Positions 22,412 to 34,972 are shown, counted from the stretch's first letter. The stretch is 35,087 nt of DNA from an uncultured Acetatifactor sp. (GCA_947588705.1 CANPYT010000018.1:1-35087); one strand, 5' to 3'. Program-made: numbers and translations. Notes: generated by a model from the sequence alone, not told the origin.

Positions 22412-23233
22412 ATGATTCGATTTACGGAGGACTGTCTGCTTGGAGTGGAGCAGATCGACGAGGAACACAGGTACTTATTTGAACTGCTGGAACGCGGGGA
22501 TTATTTGATCAATAACGGGTATGGCCGGGACCTGTATGAGGATATCAAGCAGATCTTAAGGGAGCTGGAAGAATATGCGGACAGGCATTTTGAACATGAA
22601 GAGGCATACATGAAGCGGGTACGGGATCCGGAACTGATACTTCAGAGAACCCAGCATATCGCGTTCCGCGAGACGATCCTGGAATTTCTGATGAAGAATA
22701 TTGACGATGATGAGGAACAGCGCCGGACGCTGGAGGAACTTTTGAACTTCCTGGCAAAATGGCTTTATCACCACATCCTCGGGAGCGATATGATGATCGG
22801 GAAGCTGCCGCCTTTAGAGGAATGGATGCTGAAGGAAAATCCATGTGAGTTTTCGGAGGAATATCTGGTAGGCGTGGATCTGATCGACAGGGAACACAAA
22901 AAGCTGTTTGCGCTGGTGGAAAGGGCTAACAACCTGGTGAAAGCCTGGTCCGTAGAGAGCGGATTTGACGAGGTCAAGGAGATGCTCAGGGAGCTGAAAG
23001 ACTACACAGAGGTCCACTTTGCGGACGAGGAGGCATATATGCGCAGTATCCAATATGCGGATTATGATGTACAGAAACGTGCGCATGAAGCGTTTATCGC
23101 CCGCCTGGAGGAGGTGGACCTGGAAAAGGTGGAGGAGAACCCTCGGGAATATCTCTTAAGCCTTGTGGAATTTCTGCTGGGATGGCTTGTGAACCATATC
23201 CTCCACGCGGATAAGAAGATCGCGGGCGCGTGA
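22412..23233 (+). CDS. Bacteriohemerythrin with two tandem hemerythrin domains
   Basis: This is a 273-residue soluble protein made of two hemerythrin-like four-helix domains, about residues 1-131 and 140-273. Each has the di-iron ligand pattern. Domain 1: H in DEEHR, HFEHEE, QHIAF and YHHILGSD. Domain 2: H in DREHK, HFADEE, AHEAF and NHILHAD. Hemerythrins bind O2 at a non-haem di-iron centre; in anaerobes they are thought to sense, store or scavenge oxygen or shuttle it to reductases. Most bacterial forms are single-domain, so the internal duplication stands out. A GGAAGGAG ribosome-binding site lies at 22396-22403, eight bases before the ATG. The gene has its own likely promoter and no visible terminator before the atp promoter. 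Confidence 0.93.
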   Translation: MIRFTEDCLLGVEQIDEEHRYLFELLERGDYLINNGYGRDLYEDIKQILRELEEYADRHFEHEEAYMKRVRDPELILQRTQHIAFRETILEFLMKNIDDDEEQRRTLEELLNFLAKWLYHHILGSDMMIGKLPPLEEWMLKENPCEFSEEYLVGVDLIDREHKKLFALVERANNLVKAWSVESGFDEVKEMLRELKDYTEVHFADEEAYMRSIQYADYDVQKRAHEAFIARLEEVDLEKVEENPREYLLSLVEFLLGWLVNHILHADKKIAGA

Positions 23234-23254
23234 AACGTAATTTCTACAGGACAC

Positions 23255-23283
23255 TGGACATTTTATGAAAATTTAGGTATAAT
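23255..23283 (+). promoter_or_regulatory. Promoter of the ATP synthase operon
   Basis: The -35 TGGACA (23255-23260) and perfect -10 TATAAT (23278-23283) are spaced by 17 bases. Transcription would start near 23290, about 55 bases before atpZ. No other strong promoter is seen within the ten-gene operon. Confidence 0.82.
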
Positions 23284-23343
23284 GTATCATGTCGGGGAAG
23301 GCTGCCCGGCTGTGGCAGTGGAACAGAGAGGACCCTTGGGAGT

Positions 23344-23622
23344 ATGAAACGTGGCAAAAATGACAGCAGAAGCACTTTTCAGGCGCTGGCGTTAGTCTCG
23401 CAGCTGGGCCTGACTATGGTGACGGCCATCGGCCTGCCGACGGCTTTCGGCATCTGGCTGGACAGGAAATTTGGCACCGCCTGGTTCACGGTCCTTCTGT
23501 TCATCATGGGAACCGTTGCCGGGGGGCAGAGCGTATATCGAATGATCCGGAAGATCTATGGGCCGGAGGAGAAGGAGCAGGGTTCATCCGGTGAAGAGCA
23601 TGGAGACCATAAAAAAGACTGA
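23344..23622 (+). CDS. atpZ: AtpZ/AtpI family protein
   Basis: This is a 92-residue small membrane protein. Two hydrophobic hairpin helices (about 16-37 and 46-68) enclose the family core GLTMVTAIGLPTAFGIWLDRKFGTAWFTVLLFIMGTVAGG. A charged C-terminal tail (GPEEKEQGSSGEEHGDHKKD) follows. AtpZ proteins sit at the head of many F-ATPase operons and, with AtpI, help assemble the c-ring and have been linked to Mg2+/Ca2+ handling. It is the first gene after the operon promoter. Its 3' end overlaps the start of atpI in another frame. Confidence 0.9.
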   Translation: MKRGKNDSRSTFQALALVSQLGLTMVTAIGLPTAFGIWLDRKFGTAWFTVLLFIMGTVAGGQSVYRMIRKIYGPEEKEQGSSGEEHGDHKKD

Positions 23623-24106
23623 CAGGACGCTTCTGGAGATGCACATGGGCCAGCTGTTCTTCGGCCTGGTCTGCCAGATGTTTGGATTTTTTTTTGTACA
23701 AGACCGATGGAGGTATGCCGCCGGCCTCTGGCTGGGTGTTGCCTGCGCCATGGCGGCTGCGGTCCATATGTCTCGCTCGCTTGGCAAAGCGTTGTCTGCC
23801 GGGGAGGCCGCGGCGAAGATCCTCACAAGAGGTTATCTTTTCCGATATGGGGTGTTCGTGCTGATCCTTATCATCGTGTCGGTGACGGGGGCGGCGCATC
23901 CGCTGACGGTGTTCCTGGGGTATATGAGTTTGAAGGTGACGGCGTATATACAACCGTTTACCCATAAAGTCTTAAACAGGCTGCTGCATGTGACGGATCC
24001 GGTCCCGGAACCGATGCCGGCATCGGAGCCGGCGGAGGGACAAGATCCGCAGGAGGGGCAGGGATCCCTGGAGAAACAGGACCTCCCTCAAAAAGACAGC
24101 CTGTGA
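23600..24106 (+). CDS. atpI: ATP synthase subunit I
   Basis: This is a 168-residue membrane protein with four predicted helices (about 16-32, 37-55, 80-98, 102-118) and a long Pro/Glu/Gln-rich cytoplasmic tail (about 130-168). It belongs to the ATP synthase I (UncI) group, which acts as a chaperone for c-ring assembly and is not part of the finished enzyme. The start is uncertain: ATG 23600 (METIKKTDRTLLEMH) is used here, but GTG 23591 lies 13 bases after an AAGGAG site and is equally possible. Either overlaps the end of atpZ, indicating translational coupling. The acidic, glutamine-rich tail is an unremarkable, poorly conserved extension. Confidence 0.82.
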   Translation: METIKKTDRTLLEMHMGQLFFGLVCQMFGFFFVQDRWRYAAGLWLGVACAMAAAVHMSRSLGKALSAGEAAAKILTRGYLFRYGVFVLILIIVSVTGAAHPLTVFLGYMSLKVTAYIQPFTHKVLNRLLHVTDPVPEPMPASEPAEGQDPQEGQGSLEKQDLPQKDSL

Positions 24107-24134
24107 CCAATCTAAAAAAGGAGGAGGTGAAAGT

Positions 24135-24866
24135 ATGGGACATGGAATTCTGCTGACAGATGTGGATTTCATGATACATGGAGTGTTTCAGTATTCCTTT
24201 TTTGGCCATCCGGTGTGGATCACGACGACGCATGTGTGTATCCTGATCGTCATGCTGATCCTGGTTGGATTTGCCGTAGCGGCAAACCGGGCGATCCGGA
24301 AAGGAGCCGAAGTGCCGGGAGCCTTTCAGAATGTGGTGGAGCTGATCGTGGAAAAGCTGGATGGCATGGTGGACTCTTCCATGGGACATGCGGCTCCAAG
24401 GTATTATAACTACATTGGAACCATCTTTATCTTTATTCTGTTCAGCAACATCTCAGGACTTCTGGGCCTGAGGCCGCCCACCGCGGATTACGGCGTGACG
24501 CTTCCGCTGGCGCTGATCACATTTTCCATGATACGGTTCAGCAAATGGAAATACCAAAAGCCCGGAACGATATGGGTCGACTTGTGTTCGCCCCTGCCGT
24601 CGTGGCTGCCGATCTGGATGCCGATCAACCTGATCAGCACAATAGCGGTACCGATCTCGCTGTCGCTGCGTCTGTTTGCCAACGTGCTGTCCGGCACCGC
24701 GATGATGGCGCTGCTTTACGGGCTCCTGGGATGGATCGCCACAGCATGGCCGGCGGCGCTGCATGTGTATTTTGATTTGTTTTCCGGCGCGATCCAGACA
24801 TATGTTTTCTGTATGCTGACCATGACCTACATTTCAAATGAGATCGGGGACGGGACACGCCGCTGA
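24135..24866 (+). CDS. atpB: F-type ATP synthase subunit a
   Basis: This 243-residue F0 stator subunit forms the two ion half-channels next to the c-ring. It has several hydrophobic segments (about 28-50, 92-111, 121-134, 160-188, 190-208, 215-235). The essential stator arginine is Arg179 in ISLSLRLFANVLSGT. The ribosome-binding site is very strong (AAAGGAGGAGGTGA about 5 bases before the ATG), as expected for a gene needing high expression. It is spaced 28 bases from atpI and about 64 bases from atpE. Confidence 0.97.
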   Translation: MGHGILLTDVDFMIHGVFQYSFFGHPVWITTTHVCILIVMLILVGFAVAANRAIRKGAEVPGAFQNVVELIVEKLDGMVDSSMGHAAPRYYNYIGTIFIFILFSNISGLLGLRPPTADYGVTLPLALITFSMIRFSKWKYQKPGTIWVDLCSPLPSWLPIWMPINLISTIAVPISLSLRLFANVLSGTAMMALLYGLLGWIATAWPAALHVYFDLFSGAIQTYVFCMLTMTYISNEIGDGTRR

Positions 24867-24918
24867 AACTGTTTTGACAGCACTGTATGTTATTAAATTT
24901 AAGGATTCAATTTTTTAG

Positions 24919-25185
<267 letters not shown>

Positions 25186-25202
25186 TCGATTGCGCATTCT
25201 TT

Positions 25203-25283
25203 CCCGGTCTTCGGGAGGCAGAATGGGAACGAAAGGTTATGGACGCTTTCGGTTCCTTTAATATGAGCGCTGCCTGACGGCAG
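25203..25283 (+). promoter_or_regulatory. Cluster of three hairpins between atpE and atpF
   Basis: Hairpin 1: CCCG/CGGG at 25203-25215. Hairpin 2: GGAACGAAAG (25226-25235) with CTTTC-G-GTTCC (25246-25256), followed by TTTAAT. Hairpin 3: CTGCC (25270-25274) with GGCAG (25279-25283). They lie where c-subunit over-expression relative to b is normally set, so they may protect the atpE 3' end, cause partial termination or be a processing site. This is inference. Confidence 0.55.
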
Positions 25284-25325
25284 CAGAAAAGAGGAAAAAT
25301 GATACTTTTGACAGGAGAACAGTCG

Positions 25326-25828
25326 ATGTCGAGGCTGTTTGATTTGGACTGGCAGCTTGTAGCTGACAGCAGTCTGATGATTATTGCCATCTTTGTCCTT
25401 TTCCTTTTGATGAGCTACTTCCTGTTTGATCCTGCCAGAAAGATGCTGAACGGCCGTAAGGAAAAGATCCGGAACGAGCTGGAGACGGCGAAGCAGGATA
25501 TGGAGGAAGCCGGACGCCTGAAACAGGAGTATGAGGCGAAGCTGAAAGAGATCGACAAGGAAGCGGAGGCAATACTCAGCGATGCTCGCAGGAAAGCCCT
25601 TGACAACGAGAATCATATTGTGGCAGAGGCAAAGGAAGAAGCGGCCCGCATCTTGGAGAGGGCCCGCGTGGAGGCGGAGCTGGAGAAACAGAAGGTATCC
25701 GACGAAGTGAAACGGGAGATCATCACGGTGGCGTCTCTCATGGCGGGGAAAGTGGTGTCCGCGTCTATCGATACCGCCATCCAAAATCAGTTGATCGACG
25801 AGACCTTAAAGGAAATGGGTGATAAGAC

Positions 25829-25841
<13 letters not shown>
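25326..25841 (+). CDS. atpF: F-type ATP synthase subunit b
   Basis: This is the peripheral stalk subunit. It has one N-terminal membrane helix (about residues 13-33, SLMIIAIFVLFLLMSYFLFDPA) and a long right-handed coiled-coil dimerisation region (about 36-150, rich in Glu, Lys and Ala), ending in the delta-binding segment. It is 171 residues long from ATG 25326, which has AGGAGA at 25313-25318 about 7 bases upstream. An in-frame ATG at 25299 with AAGAGGA 4 bases before it would add nine residues (MILLTGEQS). The shorter start leaves the usual short N-terminus (MSRLFDLDW). Its 3' end overlaps atpH by 13 bases. Confidence 0.92.
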
Positions 25842-27920
<2,079 letters not shown>

Positions 27921-27956
27921 GGGCTGAAAGGTTTTTGGAGAAATGAGGACATAGAT

Positions 27957-28820
27957 ATGGCATCAATGCGTGATATAAAGCGCCGCAGAAGCAGCATTCA
28001 GGGCACCCAGCAGATCACAAAGGCGATGAAGCTGGTGTCTACCGTCAAGCTGCAGCGTGCCAGGGCAAACGCGGAGCGCTCCAGGGAATACTTTAGCTGC
28101 ATGTATGACACGGTGACCAGTATCCTGAAACGCGTGGGGCATGTGGAACATCGGTATCTGACTCCCGGTACTTCCGGGAAAAAGGCGGTTGTCGTCATCA
28201 CCTCCAACAGGGGCCTGGCGGGAGGCTATAATTCCAATGTGGTGAAGCTTGTCACCAGGAATCCCCAGTGGAAGAGGGAGGACATCGTGGCTTATACCCT
28301 GGGAAACAAGGGCCGGGAGGCTCTTTCCCGGTATGGCTACGAGGTAAGGGCCTGCAATAACGATATTGTGGAAAGCCCGGTATATGCCGATGCGATGAAA
28401 CTGTCTGAGGAGCTGCTCAGAGCGTTTTCGGCGGGCGAGGTGGGAGAGATCTACCTGGCGTACACCGCGTTTAAAAATACGGTGAGCCATGTGCCTACAT
28501 TATTAAAGCTTCTGCCGGTGGAATATGCAGGCGAGCCGGAAGAGAGAGACGGAAAGGCCGAGGCGATCATGACTTTTGAGCCGGAGGATGTGGAAGCTCT
28601 TGATCTGATCCTTCCAAAGTATATGACAAGTCTGATCTACGGCGCACTCATGGAATCCGTAGCCAGTGAAAACGGCGCCCGGATGCAGGCCATGGACAAT
28701 GCCACCAGCAACGCGGAAGAGATGATCACGGATCTGGCGCTGAAGTACAACAGGGCGCGTCAGGGCTCCATTACTCAGGAGCTGACGGAGATCATCGCCG
28801 GCGCGGAGGCTTTGGGCTAG
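27957..28820 (+). CDS. atpG: F-type ATP synthase subunit gamma
   Basis: This 287-residue central rotor shaft couples c-ring rotation to conformational change in the catalytic sites. Its N-terminal coiled-coil helix begins MASMRDIKRRRSSIQGTQQITKAMKLVSTVKLQRA. The middle Rossmann-like domain contains VVVITSNRGLAGGYN. The C-terminal helix ends in the signature ASENGARMQAMDNATSNAEEMI and NRARQGSITQELTEIIAGAEAL. It lies 36 bases downstream of atpA. Confidence 0.97.
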   Translation: MASMRDIKRRRSSIQGTQQITKAMKLVSTVKLQRARANAERSREYFSCMYDTVTSILKRVGHVEHRYLTPGTSGKKAVVVITSNRGLAGGYNSNVVKLVTRNPQWKREDIVAYTLGNKGREALSRYGYEVRACNNDIVESPVYADAMKLSEELLRAFSAGEVGEIYLAYTAFKNTVSHVPTLLKLLPVEYAGEPEERDGKAEAIMTFEPEDVEALDLILPKYMTSLIYGALMESVASENGARMQAMDNATSNAEEMITDLALKYNRARQGSITQELTEIIAGAEALG

Positions 28821-28876
28821 CGTGAGAGGTATGTGATCTCATCCGGGCCTAAGATTCTGCGGAAACGGAATCATAA

Positions 28877-30310
<1,434 letters not shown>

Positions 30311-30323
30311 GGAGGCTTAGCGT

Positions 30324-30728
30324 ATGGCAGAAAAGAATACCTTCCTTCTGCGCATCATTACGCCGGATCGGATCTTCTATGAGAATCAGGTGGAGATGGT
30401 GGAATTTAACACCACGGAGGGCGAGATCGGCATTCTCGCCGGCCACGTTCCTCTCACTGTGATCGTGAAGCCGGGGATCCTGTGCATCAGCGAACCGGAA
30501 GAGGAAAAGCTGGCGGCGCTCCACTCCGGGTTTGCGGAGATCTTACAGGATCGGGTAACGATTCTTGCAGAGGTGATCGAGTGGCCTGATGAGATCGATC
30601 AGGAGCGGGCTTCTGCGGCGAAAGCCAGGGCGGAGGAGCGGCTGCGCAGCAAGACTCCCGAAACGGATATTGCGCGGGCGGAGACCGCACTGCAGAGGGC
30701 GATGGCCCGAATTGAAGTCTTAAAGTAA
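30324..30728 (+). CDS. atpC: F-type ATP synthase subunit epsilon
   Basis: This is the 134-residue rotor foot subunit. An N-terminal beta-sandwich (about 1-87) contains TTEGEIGILAGHVPLTVIVKPGILCI, which packs on gamma and the c-ring. A C-terminal helical hairpin (about 95-134, RASAAKARAEERLRSKTPETDIARAETALQRAMARIEVLK) can extend to inhibit ATP hydrolysis. It is the last of the ten atp genes. No intrinsic terminator was found after it, so some read-through into the next genes is likely. Confidence 0.96.
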   Translation: MAEKNTFLLRIITPDRIFYENQVEMVEFNTTEGEIGILAGHVPLTVIVKPGILCISEPEEEKLAALHSGFAEILQDRVTILAEVIEWPDEIDQERASAAKARAEERLRSKTPETDIARAETALQRAMARIEVLK

Positions 30729-30760
30729 ACATAAGCGTCCGGTCAACGGCAGTGTAACGT

Positions 30761-30790
30761 TTGGATGGAAATGCGCATATTCTGTATAAA
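30761..30790 (+). promoter_or_regulatory. Possible promoter downstream of the atp operon
   Basis: The -35 TTGGAT (30761-30766) and -10 TATAAA (30785-30790) are spaced by 18 bases. It would start transcription just before the small unknown gene at 30810, which supports that start codon. Confidence 0.4.
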
Positions 30791-30809
30791 AGAACTGCAA
30801 GGTGCGCAT

Positions 30810-31208
30810 ATGGAATTTCACTCTAAATTGACACAGCCGCTGCCGGACGGTAGGGCAAGGGGCTGGAATGGGCCCCTTCCTTTTTATATGTCCTATCCGG
30901 GCTGCCTCAGGCCCGGGCAGGAGGCTTTGGTGCTGGGAGATTTGGAATATCTTCAGCAGTTGTATCCAAACGATGTGAAGCGCTATCGCCGGAGGGTAGC
31001 GGAGATCCTGGACACGACGGATTATGAGGGCAGCATGATCTATGACGAGTATCCGGACAGGTGCAGCCTACAGCGCCTGACAAAGGCGGTCTGCTGTATC
31101 CTGGAAAAGGAAGAGGAAGATCCGCCGGGGGAAGACCTGGTACAGGTCCTTCTGTTTAACGAGGTATATAAGCGCAGGCACGGCGGGCATAGGGCAAGAA
31201 TATTCTAG
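30810..31208 (+). CDS. Hypothetical protein downstream of atpC
   Basis: This is a 132-residue soluble protein, acidic and basic in alternating patches, with no signal or membrane segment. Visible features are WNGPLPFYMSYPGCLRPGQEALVLGDLEYLQQLYPNDVKRYRRRVAEILDTTDYEGSMIYDEYPDR, followed by two helices. I do not recognise a characterised family. Methionines at 30765 and 30771 could also start it, but 30810 lies downstream of a promoter-like element and begins the conserved-looking part (MEFHSKLTQPLPDGR). Its ribosome-binding site is weak (AAGGTG). It probably shares a transcript with the methyltransferase and the large membrane protein that follow. Confidence 0.7.
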   Translation: MEFHSKLTQPLPDGRARGWNGPLPFYMSYPGCLRPGQEALVLGDLEYLQQLYPNDVKRYRRRVAEILDTTDYEGSMIYDEYPDRCSLQRLTKAVCCILEKEEEDPPGEDLVQVLLFNEVYKRRHGGHRARIF

Positions 31209-31244
31209 CCGGCTGGGCAGGAAGCTCTCTGCGCTGTCGGAGGC

Positions 31245-32405
31245 ATGACGGAAAGAATGGAAGAAGTACGAAATTTTTTTCAACAGATGCTGGATCGTGA
31301 TCTGATACAGATGACACTCAGCGGCACGGCGGATCCGGCCAGGGCGGAAAAGGTAAAAGTCCGCCCTGTGCTGATTCAAGACGAGCTGTTTTTCCAGGAG
31401 ACGCTGTACCGTGGAACGCAGGTGTTCCATGAAAATTTAGGCGCTTCGGAGATGGCGGACAGGCTGGAGGGATATATGGGCCGGCTGTTCCGGCAGGCTC
31501 AGGCGGACAGCGTTTCCTGGCAGGGTACTCTGCTGGTGAGCAAAAAGGGGAAGGTCACCTGCCGCAGGCGGCGGAAAAACGCCGCCGACGGGCAGGAAAG
31601 CCCAGCGCCCCGCCTGGAACATGACCGCCCAAAGCGGTACATCCTGCGGGAGGGGCATCCCGTGGATTTCCTGGTGGAGCTGGGGGTACAGACGCCGGAC
31701 GGCCGGATCGCCAAAGCGCGGTATGACAAATTTCGCCAGATCAACCGTTATCTGGAATTTATAGAGGATATACTGGACAGGCTTCCCGGGGATAGGACCC
31801 TTCGGATCATAGACTTCGGCTGCGGAAAATCCTATCTGACTTTCGCGATGTATTATTACCTGCATGAGATGCAGGGGCGGGATATCCGGGTAACGGGACT
31901 GGACCTGAAGGAGGATGTAATACGGAGCTGTAATGAGCTGGCGCGGAAGCTGGGATATGGGGGGCTGTGTTTTGAACAGGGAGACATAAGCGGCTATCAG
32001 GGAACGGACAGGGTGGATATGGTGGTGTCTCTTCACGCCTGCGACAAGGCCACGGACTATGCGCTGGAGAAAGCGGTGAAATGGGGAGCGGAGGTCATCC
32101 TGGCGGTACCATGCTGCCAGCATGAGCTCAACGGACAGATCAAGTGCGACGTGCTCAGGCCCATTCTGAAATATGGGGTGATTAAGGAGCGCATGGCGGC
32201 CCTGATCACAGACGCCCTGCGCGCAAACCTGCTGGAACAGCAGGGGTATGATACCCAGATCTTAGAGTTTATCGATATGGAACACACGCCAAAGAACCTG
32301 ATGATCCGGGCGGTGAAAGGAAAAGGGATGCGGCCGGCAGCCGCGTCCATCGACAAAGTAACAGAATTTTTGCAGGTGAATCCTGTGCTCAAGGAGCTGC
32401 TATGA
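31245..32405 (+). CDS. Class I SAM-dependent methyltransferase
   Basis: This is a 386-residue cytoplasmic protein. Residues 1-125 form an N-terminal domain I do not recognise. The Rossmann methyltransferase domain (about 180-340) has motif I IIDFGCGKSYLTFAMYYYL, the acidic motif II residue in VTGLDLKEDV, then MVVSLHACDKATDYAL and ILAVPCCQHEL. The HACD and PCCQHEL motifs are those of the METTL25/RRNAD1-like (Methyltransf_32) group, whose eukaryotic members methylate proteins or RNA; the bacterial substrate is unknown. ATG 31245 is used although GGAGG lies only one base before it. ATG 31257 is an alternative. The stop overlaps the next gene by 4 nt (ATGA), so the two are translationally coupled. 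Confidence 0.88.
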   Translation: MTERMEEVRNFFQQMLDRDLIQMTLSGTADPARAEKVKVRPVLIQDELFFQETLYRGTQVFHENLGASEMADRLEGYMGRLFRQAQADSVSWQGTLLVSKKGKVTCRRRRKNAADGQESPAPRLEHDRPKRYILREGHPVDFLVELGVQTPDGRIAKARYDKFRQINRYLEFIEDILDRLPGDRTLRIIDFGCGKSYLTFAMYYYLHEMQGRDIRVTGLDLKEDVIRSCNELARKLGYGGLCFEQGDISGYQGTDRVDMVVSLHACDKATDYALEKAVKWGAEVILAVPCCQHELNGQIKCDVLRPILKYGVIKERMAALITDALRANLLEQQGYDTQILEFIDMEHTPKNLMIRAVKGKGMRPAAASIDKVTEFLQVNPVLKELL

Positions 32406-34930
32406 AGAAAGGCATTATAAAGCTGTTTGTCTTTGCGGCCACATTTGTGATATCGCTGGTGGTTATCGGCAGGCTGATGAATCAAGGACACGACAATCTG
32501 ACCATGGAGATGGCGGCAGCCTCTTTTCCGCTGGTGACGATGGAAATAGAAGGACAGGAATACAACCAGCTTCACGGCTATCGTTCCCCCATGGATGTCT
32601 CTTTTCAGCGGGATACGGTGACAGTACTGGGAGAGAACAGAAACACAGGGTTCATTGTGGACACTTACGGGCGGAATGTGACCAGGATATCCATTCAGGT
32701 CCGGAGCATAGACGGATCCAGGCTGATCGAGGACACGGAGGTAACGGATTATCAGGAAAACGCCGGCAGGCTGAAAGGAAATATCGCGCTGAAAGACCTG
32801 ATCGAGCGTGATACGGAGTATTCTCTGGCGATCATATTACAGTTAAACGGAAGTTCAGAGGTATATTATTATACCAGGGTGGTATGGGGAGAGAGCCTGT
32901 ATCCCCGGGAAAAGCTGGACTACGTGCTGGATTTCCACCGGAAGCTGTATGACAGGGAAGCGGCCCGGGACCTGACCAAATACCTGGAGACAAACGCTTC
33001 CCTTGAGGACAACAGTTCTTTTCACAATGTGAATATCCATAGCAGCTTTCGCCAGATAACCTGGGGTGAACTGCCGGTGAAGGAGGAGACGGAGCCCCTT
33101 GTGCGCCTGACGGAGATCGCCGCCCAGACCGCGTCCCTGCTGGTGGACTATATCGTCTCCACGACGGGCGACAGCGGGCACACAGTTTATTATATGGTAC
33201 AGGAACATTTTCGGATCCGATATACGCCGGAGAGGATGTACCTGCTTGATTATCAGCGAAATATGACCCAGATCCCGGACACGGAGGAGATGTACGCAAA
33301 TGACAAGATCCTGCTTGGGATCGTGGATGAAAAGGTTCCCATGATGGAGAGCGAGGACGGCAACACGGTAGTATTTCAAGCGGCAAACCAGCTGTTCAGC
33401 TATAATGTGACAACGAATAAGCTGACGGTGATCTTCCGCTTTTATGACAAGGACAACTTTGACGACCGCACTCTCTATGACCAGCATGCGGTGAAGATCC
33501 TGGATGTGGACGAGGGAGGGAACGTACAGTTTGCGCTATACGGCTATATGAACCGCGGGCGGCATGAAGGGGAGGTGGGGATCCAGCTGTATTCCTACAA
33601 CAGCGCACTGAATACGGTGGAAGAACTGCTTTACATTCCCTATGACAGGACCTATGCGGTGCTGGCGGCGGAGATGGATACTCTGCTGTACCTGAACAGA
33701 AATCAAAAGCTGTATGTGGAACTGGGGAATGTGGTCTATGAGATCGACCTGGCAAGGCGTGTGTGCACCTCTCTGATCGAGATCACCCAGGACGGCAGCC
33801 TGCAGGTATCCGAGAACCACAAGATTTTAGTCTGGTCGGAGGGGGAGGATATTTATCACAGCCAGGTGCTGAATATCCGGAACCTCAGCCAGGGAACGCC
33901 GCGGAGCCTGAGCGTTGCCGACAACGAGGCGATCCGGCCGTTAGGCTTTATCGGGGAGGACATTATCTATGGAGTGGCCAGGCGGGAGGACATCCGGGAG
34001 GAAAACTCCGGCCGGGTCTTTTTCCCCATGTACAAGATCTGTATCTGTTCTTCCTCGGGGGAGCTCCTGAAGGAATACGGGCAGGAGGATATTTATGTGA
34101 CCGATATCCAGGTGTCAGGCAACCAGATCACCCTAAACCGGCTGAGGCGGCAGGAATCCGGCGAATATCGGGAGACGGATCAGGATCAGATCATGAACAA
34201 CATGGAGACGGAGACCGGGAAAAATGTGGTGGTGACAGCGGATATCGACGTGTATGAGCGGTATGTGCAGATCCAGACAAAGAGCGCTATTGACAGTAAG
34301 ACCATTATGATACTGAACCCCAAAGAAGTGGTGTACGAGGGAGGCAGGGAGCTGCTCCTTCCGGAACATCAAGCTGGGGAGAGGTTTTATGTGTACGGGC
34401 CCTATGGCGTCAACGGGATATATACCTCTCCGGCGGGAGCGGTAAACCTGGCGTATTCTATCTCTGGCGTGGTGGTGGACGAAGAGGGGGAATGTATCTG
34501 GCTGAGGGGCAACCGGTCCGCGAGAAATCAGATCACCGCCATCCGGGAGACGGGCGTGGAGGAAGGGGAGACCAGCCTGGCGGTCTGCCTGGATACGATC
34601 TTCAGCTATGAGGGCATAGTGCGGGATTCCGGGTATTTGCTGAGCCAGGGCCGTTCGGTGCTGGAGATCCTGGAGGATAACCTGGAGGATGCCCAGGTCC
34701 TGGATCTGACCGGATGCAGCGTGGACGCCATGCTGTATTATGTAAATCGCAATCTGCCCGTCCTGGCCCTGATGCAGGACGGCGAAGCGCTGCTGATAAC
34801 AGGTTTTGACGAGTATAACACGATTTTGCTGGAACCGGCCGCGGGCAGCCTCCACCGCCTTGGGCTCAACGATTCCTCGGAATGGTTCGAGGAAAACGGC
34901 AACTGTTTTATCACCTATCTGCGGCGGTGA
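32402..34930 (+). CDS. Large membrane-anchored protein with C39-like pseudo-peptidase C-terminus
   Basis: This is an 842-residue protein with an N-terminal uncleaved signal anchor (residues 5-25, IIKLFVFAATFVISLVVIG). The rest is probably extracellular. A large beta-rich region (about 45-700) looks like repeated blades (for example NTVVFQAANQLFSYNVTTNKL and KILVWSEGEDIYHSQVLNI), suggesting a beta-propeller. The last 90 residues (LDLTGCSVDAMLYYVNRNLPVLALM...ALLITGFDEYNTILLEP...GNCFITYLRR) resemble the second half of C39-type cysteine peptidases. The position expected to hold the catalytic His before GFD is occupied by hydrophobic residues, and no catalytic Cys motif precedes it, so it is likely non-enzymatic. 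I know of no assigned function. Coupling to the methyltransferase is by 4-nt overlap. Confidence 0.8.
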   Translation: MKKGIIKLFVFAATFVISLVVIGRLMNQGHDNLTMEMAAASFPLVTMEIEGQEYNQLHGYRSPMDVSFQRDTVTVLGENRNTGFIVDTYGRNVTRISIQVRSIDGSRLIEDTEVTDYQENAGRLKGNIALKDLIERDTEYSLAIILQLNGSSEVYYYTRVVWGESLYPREKLDYVLDFHRKLYDREAARDLTKYLETNASLEDNSSFHNVNIHSSFRQITWGELPVKEETEPLVRLTEIAAQTASLLVDYIVSTTGDSGHTVYYMVQEHFRIRYTPERMYLLDYQRNMTQIPDTEEMYANDKILLGIVDEKVPMMESEDGNTVVFQAANQLFSYNVTTNKLTVIFRFYDKDNFDDRTLYDQHAVKILDVDEGGNVQFALYGYMNRGRHEGEVGIQLYSYNSALNTVEELLYIPYDRTYAVLAAEMDTLLYLNRNQKLYVELGNVVYEIDLARRVCTSLIEITQDGSLQVSENHKILVWSEGEDIYHSQVLNIRNLSQGTPRSLSVADNEAIRPLGFIGEDIIYGVARREDIREENSGRVFFPMYKICICSSSGELLKEYGQEDIYVTDIQVSGNQITLNRLRRQESGEYRETDQDQIMNNMETETGKNVVVTADIDVYERYVQIQTKSAIDSKTIMILNPKEVVYEGGRELLLPEHQAGERFYVYGPYGVNGIYTSPAGAVNLAYSISGVVVDEEGECIWLRGNRSARNQITAIRETGVEEGETSLAVCLDTIFSYEGIVRDSGYLLSQGRSVLEILEDNLEDAQVLDLTGCSVDAMLYYVNRNLPVLALMQDGEALLITGFDEYNTILLEPAAGSLHRLGLNDSSEWFEENGNCFITYLRR

Positions 34931-34972
34931 GAGATCAAAAAAAGCAATACTGCGCTGTGGTCTTAGGTACGG

